Under the pieces are notes generated by a model. The model did no database searches and was not told the origin of the DNA. It was given only the letters and a program-made list of their open reading frames with translations. Shown here piece after piece: positions 31,244-39,184 of a stretch of 64,000 nt of DNA. The translations under genes were made by a program, and so were the position numbers. Each line of letters opens with the position of its first letter. The first letter of the stretch is position 1. Source of the stretch: Streptomyces caelestis (GTDB lineage Bacteria; Actinomycetota; Actinomycetes; Streptomycetales; Streptomycetaceae); the NCBI RefSeq assembly GCF_014205255.1, contig NZ_JACHNE010000001.1:3968001-4032000 (forward strand), in the 5' to 3' direction.

Positions 31244-32185
31244 CTACGAGCCCGTCTCCGTGGTGATCCACAGCTGATCGAGAACCGCGTCACACTGGTT
31301 GCCCTCGTTGCAGGCGAGCTCGATCGTGTTGGTGCCCTTGGTCAGGTTGACGTTGGACCACGTCTCCTGCCAGCCCTTTTCCCAGTCGCCCTTGGGCAGT
31401 TTGGCGAAGTTCTCCATGTTGACGGGCCGGGACTGGGCCTCGCCGTTGACGAGCAGTGTGGCGTTGGCGTCGACGCCCGGGATGCCGTAGCGCACGTACA
31501 GCCGGTAGGTGCCCGGCTTCTTGATGCCGTCGACGGTCCAGGTGACGCTCGCTCCGACGTGGTTGAAGCCCGCCACATAGACGCCACCGGCGGCCTTCGC
31601 GCCCTTGATGTCCGACGCCGTCGAAACGCCCGGCCCGAGCCGCAACGCCTTCGCGTCGATCTGCGGCAGGTCCGCCTCGCTCTCGCCCGCCTTGCTCGGC
31701 GACGGGCTCGGCTTCGAGTTCTGGGACTGGGTCGGGGTCGTGCCCGCCTGGTCGTCGGTGTTGCCCTGGTCCTTCTCGCCGCCCAGCATGGCCACGCCGA
31801 TGCCGATCACGACCGCGGCGACCACTGCGATCGCGCCGATCAGCAGGCCCTTGGTGTTCGGGCCGCGACCGCCCCGGCCGCCGCCGCCACCGCCCTGCAT
31901 CTGCTGCTGGGTGGTGGGGGCACCGCCGGGCAGTGTCTCCGGCGCCGCGTAGTGCGCGTTCGGCTGGCCGTAGGCGTTCTGCTGCTGCGGGGCCTGGCCG
32001 TAGGCCGCCGTCTGCGCCTGCTGGCCGTACTGGCGTGTGCCGACCGCCCGCACCCGGTTGACCGAGTTCGGGTAGCCGTAGCCCCCGGACGGCGGCTGGG
32101 CCCCGTTGGCCTGCCCGTCGGCGTAGAGATAGCCGAACGGGTCGTCGTCCTCGGGCGTGCTCGCGCCGTTGTTGCCGGGCGTCAT
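31244..32185 (-). CDS. single-pass membrane protein with extracellular carbohydrate-binding domain
   Basis: 313-residue protein with a disordered cytoplasmic N-terminus rich in Gly, Gln and Tyr (1-110), one membrane segment (LLIGAIAVVAAVVIGIGVAML, about 114-134), a Ser/Pro linker (140-170) and a C-terminal beta-sandwich (about 175-313) that looks like a CBM6/35-type carbohydrate-binding module: VYVAGFNHVGASVTW, TYRLYVRYG, and TIELACNEGNQCDAVLDQLWI at the end. Likely anchors to wall or extracellular glycan. No enzyme domain is present. Confidence 0.82.
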   Translation of the reverse strand: MTPGNNGASTPEDDDPFGYLYADGQANGAQPPSGGYGYPNSVNRVRAVGTRQYGQQAQTAAYGQAPQQQNAYGQPNAHYAAPETLPGGAPTTQQQMQGGGGGGRGGRGPNTKGLLIGAIAVVAAVVIGIGVAMLGGEKDQGNTDDQAGTTPTQSQNSKPSPSPSKAGESEADLPQIDAKALRLGPGVSTASDIKGAKAAGGVYVAGFNHVGASVTWTVDGIKKPGTYRLYVRYGIPGVDANATLLVNGEAQSRPVNMENFAKLPKGDWEKGWQETWSNVNLTKGTNTIELACNEGNQCDAVLDQLWITTETGS

Positions 32186-32303
32186 CCCTTGGTCTCCTCA
32201 GTCAGGTGCGGTGCATGCGGTACGGGTCGTGAGAGAGCGAGCCTACCCGCTCCCAGTGACCCAAACGGGTGACTCAGACCGCATCCACTCGCTGACCTGG
32301 GGC

Positions 32304-33965
32304 TCAGCCCGCGCGTCTGTGTTGTTTGGGACGAGATCGTTTCTCGACGTACATCCGCTCGTCAGCGGATTTCAACACTTCGTCCGCCGTCATTCCACAG
32401 TGTGCCCATCCGATGCCGAAGCTGGCGCCGACCCGGACCGCCCGCCCCTCGGCGCGGATGGGCTGGATGATCTCGTTGCGGAGGCGGACCGCGAGGTCCT
32501 GGGCGTCGGCGCGGCCGAGCCCGTCGGCGAGGATGACGAATTCGTCACCCCCGAGCCGGGCGACGGTGTCGCCGTCGCGGACGCCGTTGCTCAGCCGGCG
32601 GGCGACCTCGATGAGAACCGCGTCACCCGCGTTGTGCCCGAACCGGTCGTTGATCGACTTGAAGCCGTCGAGGTCGCAGAAGAGGACGGCGAGTCCCTTG
32701 GTGCCGTCGTCGTGGTCGCCGTCCGGGGCGACGGTGTGCACGTGGTGGTCGTAGGCGTCGAACGGCTCGGCGCTCGGCCCGAAGTCGAAGGCGTGGCCGA
32801 TCGCGTCGAAGGCGGGGTGGCCGTAGGCCGCGTCGTGGGACTCGACGATGCCGGGGTGCGGGGGCGCCGCGCGCTGGCACAGCCGGGCGGACAGGCGGGA
32901 GCGCAGCTCGGCGGAGTTGGGCAGGCCCGTGAGCGAGTCGTGGGAGGCGCGGTGGGCGAGCTGGAGCTCGCGGCGCTTGCGCTCCTCGATGTCCTCGACG
33001 TGGGTGAGGAGGAAGCGCGGGCCGTCGGCGGCGTCCGCGACGACGCTGTTGCGCAGCGAGACCCAGACGTACGTGCCGTCCCGGCGGCCGAGGCGGAGCT
33101 CGGCGCGGCCGCCCTCGGCGGAGGTGCGCAGGAGGGTGCCTATGTCCTCGGGGTGGACCAGGTCGGAGAACGAGTAGCGGCGCATCGCGGAGGCGGGGCG
33201 GCCCAGCAGTCGGCACAGGGCGTCGTTCGTGCGCAGGATCCGGCCGTGCTGGTCGCCGCCCATCTCGGCGATGGCCATGCCGGACGGGGCGTACTCGAAG
33301 GCCTGCCTGAAGCTTTCCTCACTGGCCCGCAGCGCCTGCTGCTCGCGCTCCAGCCGGACGAGCGCCCGCTGCATGTTGGCGCGCAGCCGGGCGTTGCTGA
33401 TCGCGATGGCGGCCTGGAAGGCGTACATCTGGAGCGCCTCGCGGCCCCAGGCGCCGGGGCGGCGGCCGTTGCGCGGCCGGTCCACGGACAGCACGCCGAT
33501 CAGCTCGCCGCAGGCCGCGTTGCCCTGCGGGCCGGGCGCGTACATGGGCGCGAAGAGCCGGTCGGCCGGGTGCCACTCGTCCTCGAAGCGGGGGGCGGGG
33601 CCGTCGGTGTACCACTGCGGCACGTCGTCGTCGTCGAGGACCCAGCCCTCGGTGTGCGGTATGAACACCAGGTCGCCCCAGTGCTCGCCCATGCCGAGGC
33701 GGCGGTCCCAGGACTCGCGGGAGCCGACGCGGCCGGTGATGAGGGCCTCGGCGGCGGGGTTCCCGGCGAAGGCGGCGACGACGAGGTCGCCGTCGGGCCG
33801 TACGAGGTTCACGCACGCCAGCTCGTACCCGAGGGCGGCGACGACGCCCTCCGCGACGGTCTGCAGTGTGTCGGCCAGGCTGCGGGCCGTGTTCATGTCG
33901 GCCATGACCTGGTGCAGTTGTCGCAGGGAGGCAAGGCGGACGTAGGGCTCCGACTCGGTCTCCAT
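32304..33965 (-). CDS. cdgB: diguanylate cyclase with GAF and PAS domains
   Basis: 553-residue c-di-GMP synthase. Order: GAF (about 20-190), PAS/PAC (about 205-325, FEYAPSGMAIAEMG), GGDEF domain (about 335-553). The active-site motif ARLGGDEFV is intact near 470, and the inhibitory I-site RDGD lies five residues before it. There is no EAL domain. The GGDEF domain has an insert of about 55 residues after LTGLPNS. Known Streptomyces CdgB has this GAF-PAS-GGDEF order and is under BldD. ATG at 33965; a BldD-like box lies about 100 bp upstream. Confidence 0.88.
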   Translation of the reverse strand: METESEPYVRLASLRQLHQVMADMNTARSLADTLQTVAEGVVAALGYELACVNLVRPDGDLVVAAFAGNPAAEALITGRVGSRESWDRRLGMGEHWGDLVFIPHTEGWVLDDDDVPQWYTDGPAPRFEDEWHPADRLFAPMYAPGPQGNAACGELIGVLSVDRPRNGRRPGAWGREALQMYAFQAAIAISNARLRANMQRALVRLEREQQALRASEESFRQAFEYAPSGMAIAEMGGDQHGRILRTNDALCRLLGRPASAMRRYSFSDLVHPEDIGTLLRTSAEGGRAELRLGRRDGTYVWVSLRNSVVADAADGPRFLLTHVEDIEERKRRELQLAHRASHDSLTGLPNSAELRSRLSARLCQRAAPPHPGIVESHDAAYGHPAFDAIGHAFDFGPSAEPFDAYDHHVHTVAPDGDHDDGTKGLAVLFCDLDGFKSINDRFGHNAGDAVLIEVARRLSNGVRDGDTVARLGGDEFVILADGLGRADAQDLAVRLRNEIIQPIRAEGRAVRVGASFGIGWAHCGMTADEVLKSADERMYVEKRSRPKQHRRAG

Positions 33966-34066
33966 GCTCGCCCTCCCCCCGAGACCTCGCTGCGAATCAA
34001 GGGTTCTCTTCGGCGTATCGTCCTGGCAGCTTCCCAGCCACTGAATCACAGCGCGCTGCTCACTCG

Positions 34067-34080
34067 GTACACAGGGTCAA
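34067..34080 (-). promoter_or_regulatory. BldD-box-like site upstream of cdgB
   Basis: GTACACAGGGTCAA fits the BldD consensus TNACNC(A/T)GNGTNAN at all fixed positions except the first. BldD with c-di-GMP represses cdgB in Streptomyces (established), so this would close a feedback loop. Confidence 0.6.
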
Positions 34081-34094
34081 CAATTCCCGCCCCT

Positions 34095-34110
34095 TGTGAC
34101 TCAAGTCACA
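34095..34110. promoter_or_regulatory. Crp-type palindrome TGTGA-N6-TCACA
   Basis: TGTGACTCAAGTCACA has perfect 7-base arms and the exact Crp half-sites TGTGA and TCACA at the classic spacing. It is 130 bp upstream of the cdgB start and 15 bp from the BldD-like box. Confidence 0.65.
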
Positions 34111-34214
34111 GGCAAAGCTGAACAATTGAGTAGAGTTTCTGCGTTCTTCACGTGCGTCTACCGAACGCAAACTTTGTCAGGTTGCGCACATATATCTCCC
34201 CCGAAGCCCGTCGG

Positions 34215-34263
34215 AGTCCGTCGGGAGTCCTTCGCTAGTCCGTCGCGAGTCCGTCGCGAGTCC
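34215..34263 (+). repeat. five 11-bp tandem repeats AGTCC(G/T)TCG(N)(N)
   Basis: AGTCC recurs at 34215, 34226, 34237, 34248 and 34259, exactly 11 bp apart, with TCG following in four. It lies between cdgB and the flavin reductase gene. Confidence 0.85.
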
Positions 34264-34326
34264 TAAGACCGTGATCGGGCGGGAGCCCGATGCGGAGCAC
34301 CCGGGACGCAGATTAGCGTTTCGTAC

Positions 34327-34911
34327 GTGCCGAACCCTCCCACTGCCACGTCCCCGATCATTCCGCCGCCCGCCTCCGGGCATGCTGAGGGGGTGAGCAA
34401 CGACGAGTTCCGCGCCGCCATGTCGCGGCTGGCCTCGGGCGTGGTCCTGGTGACCGCGCAGGAGCCGCCGCTCGACCCGGACGACCCCTCGGCGCCGGGC
34501 AGTGAGGACGTGGGCATGACGGCCACGGCCTTCATGTCCGTGTCCCTGGACCCGCCCCTGGTGCTGGTGAGCCTGCGCGAGGGCTCCCGCATGGACGAGC
34601 TGCTCGACGAGCAGCCCCTGTGGGCGGTCTCGGTCCTCTCCGAGAGCCAGCGGCACATCGCGGGCCGCTTCGCCATGAAGGGCCGTGTCAGCGACCGCCT
34701 GCTCTTCGCGGACATCCCGTACACGCGCGGCGAGTACACCGACGCGCCCCTGGTCGGCGGCGCCCTGGCCGTCCTGGAGTGCCGTACGGAACAGCGGGTA
34801 CGGGCCGGCGACCACACCCTGGTCATCGGCCGCGTCCTGACGGCCCGCGTCCCGAGCGCGGACGGCGGACCGCTGACGTACTTCCGGGGGCGGTACCGGC
34901 ACTTGGGGTGA
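34327..34911 (+). CDS. flavin reductase-like FMN-binding protein
   Basis: 194-residue flavin reductase-like protein (split-barrel FMN-binding fold). The core SNDEFRAAMSRLASGVVLVTA starts near residue 23, with the DVGMTATAFMSVSLDPPLVLVSL flavin loop near 60 and a His near 97 (RHIAGRFAMKG). These proteins reduce FMN with NAD(P)H or serve as partners of flavin monooxygenases. The GTG at 34327 gives a Pro-rich 22-residue leader; a GTG at 34393, just before the core and behind GAGGGG, is a strong alternative. Confidence 0.85.
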   Translation: MPNPPTATSPIIPPPASGHAEGVSNDEFRAAMSRLASGVVLVTAQEPPLDPDDPSAPGSEDVGMTATAFMSVSLDPPLVLVSLREGSRMDELLDEQPLWAVSVLSESQRHIAGRFAMKGRVSDRLLFADIPYTRGEYTDAPLVGGALAVLECRTEQRVRAGDHTLVIGRVLTARVPSADGGPLTYFRGRYRHLG

Positions 34912-34960
34912 GGCGGAAACCCGGTGGCCCGGGCGTGAACGGCGTGGCTAGGGTGCGCGC

Positions 34961-35428
34961 ATGACAACGATGGGCCCTCGCCTCGAAGAGATCACCGCCG
35001 GGAATCTCGACGCCGCGCTCGGCATCCGCGTCCGCCCCGACCAGGAACACGCGGTCTCCCCGGTCGTGAAGTCCCTGGCCGAGGCCTATGTGCATCCCGG
35101 CGTCGCCTGGCCCCGCCTGATCGTCGACGGCGACCGCCCGGTCGGGTTCCTCATGGCCTTCTTCGACATCGACTGGTACGAGGACGGCAGCGTGCGGCGC
35201 TCCGGCCTGTGGCGGCTGAACATCGCCGCCGGTGAGCAGGGCAGGGGGTACGGCCGTTTCGCCGTCGAGTCCGTCGCCGCCGAGCTGCGCCGGCGCGGCA
35301 CCAAGCAGCTCTACGTCACCTGGCATCCCGGTCCCGACGGCCCCGAGAGCTTCTACCTGGGGCTCGGCTTCCGCCCCAACGGAGAGACCAGCGAAGACCA
35401 GACGGTCGGGATCCTGGACCTGGCCTAG
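34961..35428 (+). CDS. GNAT acetyltransferase
   Basis: 155-residue acetyltransferase. The acetyl-CoA motif EQGRGYGRFAVESV lies near 88-101, with the preceding SGLWRLNIAAG strand and the late FYLGLGFRPNGE. The family resembles spermidine/diamine acetyltransferases (DWYEDGSVRRSG region), but the amine substrate is uncertain. Stop overlaps the convergent arfB by 4 bases. Confidence 0.85.
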   Translation: MTTMGPRLEEITAGNLDAALGIRVRPDQEHAVSPVVKSLAEAYVHPGVAWPRLIVDGDRPVGFLMAFFDIDWYEDGSVRRSGLWRLNIAAGEQGRGYGRFAVESVAAELRRRGTKQLYVTWHPGPDGPESFYLGLGFRPNGETSEDQTVGILDLA

Positions 35429-35862
35429 TTCCAGTTCCGCGGCGAGCGGCCCCGCTTGGTCTCCGAGCGCTGCTTCTTCTCGCGCAGCCGCCGCTCGTTG
35501 ATACCCCGGGGGATCCGGGTCGGCTTGCGGGGCTTGGGCGGGGGTGCGGTGGCCTCGGCCAGGAGCGCGGCGAGTCGTACGGCGGCCGCCTCACGGTTGC
35601 GCCACTGTGACCGATGCTCGGAGGAACGTACGGTGACGACTCCGTCGACCAGGCGGTCGGCCAGCCGCTCCAGGGCCCGCTGCTTCCACACCTCGGGCAG
35701 CGCCTCGGTCCGCGCCAGGTCGAAGCTGAGCTCGGCCTTCGAGTCACTGGTGTTGACGTGCTGCCCGCCCGGCCCCGACGACCGCGAGAAACGCCACATG
35801 AGCTCGGCCTCGGGCAGGGAGACGGAGCCGCGGATGACGTGGGGACCAGACATGCCGTCCAT
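35425..35862 (-). CDS. arfB: ArfB-type peptidyl-tRNA hydrolase
   Basis: 145-residue ribosome-rescue factor of the YaeJ/ArfB type. It has the release-factor GGQ motif (GPGGQHVN, GGQ at 32-34) in the catalytic domain and a basic C-terminal tail (RRLREKKQRSETKRGRSPRN) that enters the empty mRNA channel of stalled ribosomes, after which Gln/GGQ frees the peptide. ATG at 35862; an ATG three codons in (MSGPHVIRG) is the likelier start by comparison. Convergent, 4-base overlap with the GNAT gene. Confidence 0.92.
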   Translation of the reverse strand: MDGMSGPHVIRGSVSLPEAELMWRFSRSSGPGGQHVNTSDSKAELSFDLARTEALPEVWKQRALERLADRLVDGVVTVRSSEHRSQWRNREAAAVRLAALLAEATAPPPKPRKPTRIPRGINERRLREKKQRSETKRGRSPRNWN

Positions 35863-36008
35863 GTTCCCGCTCCTGTCCCGTCCACGTCATCCGAATAATC
35901 GCGGGTAAAGAAAGTAAAGGACCTGGAACCTCGTGTGCCCCTCTCCACGTTGATGGGGGTAGCTGTAGCTTCTTTGCCGTACGTACACGAGGGAAGGGAC
36001 TCCCAACA

Positions 36009-36584
36009 ATGGCTGTAAGCCTGTCCAAAGGTGGCAACGTCTCGCTCACCAAGGAGGCTCCGGGCCTGACTGACGTCACCGTGGGCCTCGGCTGGGACGT
36101 CCGCACCACCACCGGCACGGACTTCGACCTCGACGCGTCCGCGATCGCGGTCAACACGCAGGGCAAGGTCTACTCGGACGCCCACTTCGTCTTCTTCAAC
36201 AACAAGCAGACCCCGGACAACACGATCGTCCACACCGGTGACAACCGCACGGGTGAGGGCGCCGGCGACGACGAGGCGATCAACGTCAACCTCGCCGCCC
36301 TCCCGGCCGACATCGACAAGATCGTCTTCCCGGTCTCGATCTACGACGCCGAGAACCGTTCGCAGAACTTCGGCCAGGTCCGCAACGCCTACATCCGGAT
36401 CGTCAACCAGGCCGGCGGCGCCGAGATCGCCCGCTACGACCTGTCGGAGGACGCCGCCACGGAGACCGCCATGGTCTTCGGCGAGCTGTACCGCAACGGC
36501 GCGGAGTGGAAGTTCCGCGCGGTCGGCCAGGGCTACGCCTCGGGCCTGGTCGGCATCGCCCAGGACTTCGGCGTGAACGTCTGA
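36009..36584 (+). CDS. TerD-family calcium-binding stress protein
   Basis: 191-residue TerD domain protein. It starts MAVSLSKGGNVSLTKEAPGL as the family does, followed by DVRTTTGTDFDLDASA (near 31-46) and the Ca-binding GDNRTGEGAGDDE near 77-89 and SIYDAENR. TerD proteins bind calcium and are linked to tellurite, oxidative and membrane stress and to Streptomyces development. No other ter gene is next to it. GGGAAGGGA 12 bases upstream supports the ATG. Confidence 0.92.
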   Translation: MAVSLSKGGNVSLTKEAPGLTDVTVGLGWDVRTTTGTDFDLDASAIAVNTQGKVYSDAHFVFFNNKQTPDNTIVHTGDNRTGEGAGDDEAINVNLAALPADIDKIVFPVSIYDAENRSQNFGQVRNAYIRIVNQAGGAEIARYDLSEDAATETAMVFGELYRNGAEWKFRAVGQGYASGLVGIAQDFGVNV

Positions 36585-36605
36585 CGGACGCCCTCACACG
36601 TGGCA

Positions 36606-36643
36606 GAAGCCCCCGGCGCCGGTCAACCGGCGCCGGGGGCTTC
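36606..36643 (+). terminator. terminator after terD
   Basis: GAAGCCCCCGGCGCCGG, loop TCAA, and its exact complement form a perfect 17-bp stem 22 bp after the terD stop. Confidence 0.9.
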
Positions 36644-36677
36644 CCCGTCCCCACCCCGCCCGCGACACGTTCCCGGC

Positions 36678-37211
36678 GTGATCCTCGACCCCCTGCTCCC
36701 ACCAACCCCCGGCCGCCCCCTCCCCGAACCCCTCCTCGCGGAACTCACGGCCCTCTACGCCTCCAACCACGCCTTCCACACCCTCACCGGCGACTTCCCC
36801 GACCCGCACGACATCCGCCCGGAGCAGGTGGCACACGCCCTGTCGGAGGAATGGAGCCGGCCCGGCACCGACGTCCTGCTCGCCCGCAGCTTCGGCCACC
36901 TGACCGGGATCGCCATCACTCTCGCCCGTCACCCCGGCCCCGCCGGCCCGGACCCGCGGATCGGCCTCCTGCTGGTGGACGCGAGCCTGCACGGCCAGGG
37001 CCACGGCCGCCGACTGGCCACCCTCGTGGAGGACCGCTTCCGCGCAGCGGACCGCGCCGCCGTACGCCTCGCCGTCCTCGACGACAACCCGAAGGCCCTG
37101 GCCTTCTGGACCGCCCTCGGCCATGAGGTCATCGACCGTCGCGAGGACCGGCGACTGGGGCGTCCCTGCGCGGTGCTCCGCAAGGAACTCACCGCGTCCA
37201 AGCTGTATTGA
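36678..37211 (+). CDS. GNAT acetyltransferase
   Basis: 177-residue acetyltransferase with the acetyl-CoA loop SLHGQGHGRRLATL near 110 and the C-terminal DDNPKALAFWTALGHEV. The N-terminus (TALYASNHAFHTLTGDFPDP) is typical of an actinobacterial acetyltransferase group. Substrate unknown. The GTG at 36678 is chosen because an upstream in-frame GTG at 36600 would place the terD terminator inside the gene. Converges on the M1 peptidase, 12 bp apart. Confidence 0.83.
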   Translation: MILDPLLPPTPGRPLPEPLLAELTALYASNHAFHTLTGDFPDPHDIRPEQVAHALSEEWSRPGTDVLLARSFGHLTGIAITLARHPGPAGPDPRIGLLLVDASLHGQGHGRRLATLVEDRFRAADRAAVRLAVLDDNPKALAFWTALGHEVIDRREDRRLGRPCAVLRKELTASKLY

Positions 37212-37223
37212 CCTGGCGCGCCC

Positions 37224-38621
37224 TCAGGGCCGCTCCGGCTTTCCCTCCGCGTACAGCCAGTCCTCCCAGATCCCGTCGAAGTCCTTCCCGGGCGCCTGCT
37301 TCTCGACGTACGCCGTGAAGTCGGCCGTGTCGGCGTTCCCATGGCGACGGTCCGCCGACCAGCCCCGGAGGATGTCGCCGAACGCCTCGTCACCGACGGT
37401 CCGGCGGACCTTGTGCAGGACCATGGCGCCGCGCTGGTAGACGGGGGCTCCGGAGATGTGCGCGGGGTCCAGGGGGTTCGCGGGCGGGAAGGACCAGAGG
37501 TCCTCGTAGGTCTTCTCCCCGTGGTCGTACAGCGCGTCGAAGGTCTCCTGCGCGCTCGGCCCGCCGTGGTCCTCGTCCCACAGCCACTCCGCGTACGTCG
37601 CGAAACCCTCGTTGAGCCACATGTCCCGCCAGCTCTTCGGCGTCACGGAGTCGCCGTACCACTGGTGAGCGAGCTCATGGACGAGGAGGGTGATGCCGGG
37701 AGCGCCGGGGAAGACAGGACGGCTCTGGGTCTCCAGGGCGTAGCCGATCTCGGCCGCGCGGTCGACGATGGCGCCGGTGGAGGAGAAGGGGTAGGGGCCG
37801 AACCGCCGCTCCGCCCAGCGCAGAACCTCGGGGATGCGCGCGAGCACCGCGCGGCTCCCCTCCTTCTCCACCGGGTCGACGGCCGTGTAGACGGTCAGAC
37901 CGTCCCGGGCGGTGGAGCGGCTGATGTCGAAGTCGCCGATCGCGAGCGTGGCGAGGTAGCTCGCCATCGGCTCGGCGGAGCGCCAGGTGAAGGTCGTGCG
38001 GCCGCGCGCGGTCGTATCGCTGCGCAACTCCCCGTTGGACACGGCCCGCAGCCCCTGCGGAACGGTCACGGTGAGGTCGTACGCCGCCTTGTCGGAGGGG
38101 TGGTGGTTGCCGGGGAACCACGCCATCGACCCGGTGGGCTCGCCCAGCGCGAGCGCCCCGTCCGTCGTGCGCAGCCAGCCCTCCTGGGAGCCGTCCGGGT
38201 CGGTGACGGTCTCGGGCGCCCCGGAGTAGCGGACCGTCACGCGGAACGTCTCGTCCCGGCCGAGGTCCTCGCGCGGCCGCACGGTGAGTTCCTGCCCGGC
38301 GCGGTTCCAGCGGGCGGTCTCGCCACCGACGGTGACCTGCCCGACGTCCAGGCCGAGCAGGTCGAGGTTGAAGGCGGACAGGTCCTTGGTGGCCCGTGCG
38401 GTGAGGGTGGCCGTGCCGGTGAGGTGGTGTGCGTCCGGGTCGTAGTCGAGGCGCAGGCCGTAGTGGGTGACGTCGTAGCCGCCGTTGCCGGCCTTCGGGA
38501 AGTACGGGTCGCGTACGCCGGAGCCGCCCGGGCTGCCGTGGACTCCGCCGCCGCACGCGGTGAGGGCGAGGGCGAGGGGGACGGCGGTCAGCGCGGGGAC
38601 AAGACGTACAGATCGGGCCAC
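37224..38621 (-). CDS. M1-family metallopeptidase lipoprotein
   Basis: 465-residue zinc aminopeptidase-like enzyme exported as a lipoprotein. Signal: ARSVRLVPALTAVPLALALTAC with lipobox LTAC (Cys near 23). Catalytic motif HELAHQWYGD near 313-322 with the third zinc ligand in NEGFATYAEW about 20 residues on. The N-terminal beta domain (HYGLRLDYDPDAHHLTG...) is complete. The GTG at 38621 is chosen since TAGGAT lies 7 bases upstream (leaderless), while longer starts would overlap the divergent gene. No ERAP-like C-terminal domain, as in the short bacterial M1 forms. Confidence 0.9.
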   Translation of the reverse strand: MARSVRLVPALTAVPLALALTACGGGVHGSPGGSGVRDPYFPKAGNGGYDVTHYGLRLDYDPDAHHLTGTATLTARATKDLSAFNLDLLGLDVGQVTVGGETARWNRAGQELTVRPREDLGRDETFRVTVRYSGAPETVTDPDGSQEGWLRTTDGALALGEPTGSMAWFPGNHHPSDKAAYDLTVTVPQGLRAVSNGELRSDTTARGRTTFTWRSAEPMASYLATLAIGDFDISRSTARDGLTVYTAVDPVEKEGSRAVLARIPEVLRWAERRFGPYPFSSTGAIVDRAAEIGYALETQSRPVFPGAPGITLLVHELAHQWYGDSVTPKSWRDMWLNEGFATYAEWLWDEDHGGPSAQETFDALYDHGEKTYEDLWSFPPANPLDPAHISGAPVYQRGAMVLHKVRRTVGDEAFGDILRGWSADRRHGNADTADFTAYVEKQAPGKDFDGIWEDWLYAEGKPERP

Positions 38622-38628
38622 GATCGTG

Positions 38629-38634
38629 ATCCTA
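38629..38634 (-). promoter_or_regulatory. -10 box of M1 peptidase gene
   Basis: Minus-strand TAGGAT ends 7 bases before the GTG start, indicating a leaderless transcript. No clear -35 is seen. Confidence 0.4.
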
Positions 38635-38658
38635 CGGGCGCGTGACACCATCACATCC

Positions 38659-39159
38659 GTGCTCGACATCGGCTACGCCCTCTCCAACCGCTTCCCCGAC
38701 CCGCCGCAGACCGACTACCGCCGCGCGGACGTCCACACCCTGCGGCACGACCTGTTCTGCGGTGACGTCTACCTGGCGGACACCGAGCAGGACCGGGAGG
38801 TGTCCACAGCCTGGGGATGGGTGCCGGTGCTCGACTTCGCGTGGGCGCTGTGCGACATCGTGGAGCGCATCGACCGGGACCCGGCGGGCTCCCGGGCGTC
38901 CCGGCCCCAGCGGGCGGAGCTGGACTTCACCGAGTCGACCGACCGGATGCTCTTCGAGCGCCGCTTCGGGTGGGTGGACATCGAGGCCGACTGGATGCCG
39001 GCGGAGGAAGCCCCCCTGACCTTCTCCCACGCCGAACTGCGCCGCGAGGCCCGCGACTTCCTGCACGACCTGATCGCCGACCTCACCGACCTGCACGACG
39101 ACCTCGCCGAGAACCCGGCGATCTGGACGCTCCAGGCGCGCTTCCCCAGGCTCCCCTGA
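38659..39159 (+). CDS. hypothetical protein
   Basis: 166-residue acidic protein, no named domain recognised. The middle has WGWVPVLDFAWALCDIVERIDRDP and the C-terminus is a long helix (HAELRREARDFLHDLIADLTDLHDDLAENP). It resembles small uncharacterised Streptomyces proteins with an immunity-like composition, but that is only an impression. GTG start, probably leaderless, 37 bp from the divergent peptidase start. Confidence 0.72.
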   Translation: MLDIGYALSNRFPDPPQTDYRRADVHTLRHDLFCGDVYLADTEQDREVSTAWGWVPVLDFAWALCDIVERIDRDPAGSRASRPQRAELDFTESTDRMLFERRFGWVDIEADWMPAEEAPLTFSHAELRREARDFLHDLIADLTDLHDDLAENPAIWTLQARFPRLP

Positions 39160-39184
39160 CGGGCGCCGGCCCTACGGGCTGAAC

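Noticed and set aside
32157..34121. 654-codon plus-strand frame opposite cdgB
   Set aside because: Low-complexity Val/Gly/Ala shadow of the cdgB frame with no domain.
34211..34265. Tandem repeats as a CRISPR array
   Set aside because: Units are 11 bp and contiguous with no spacers and no cas genes.
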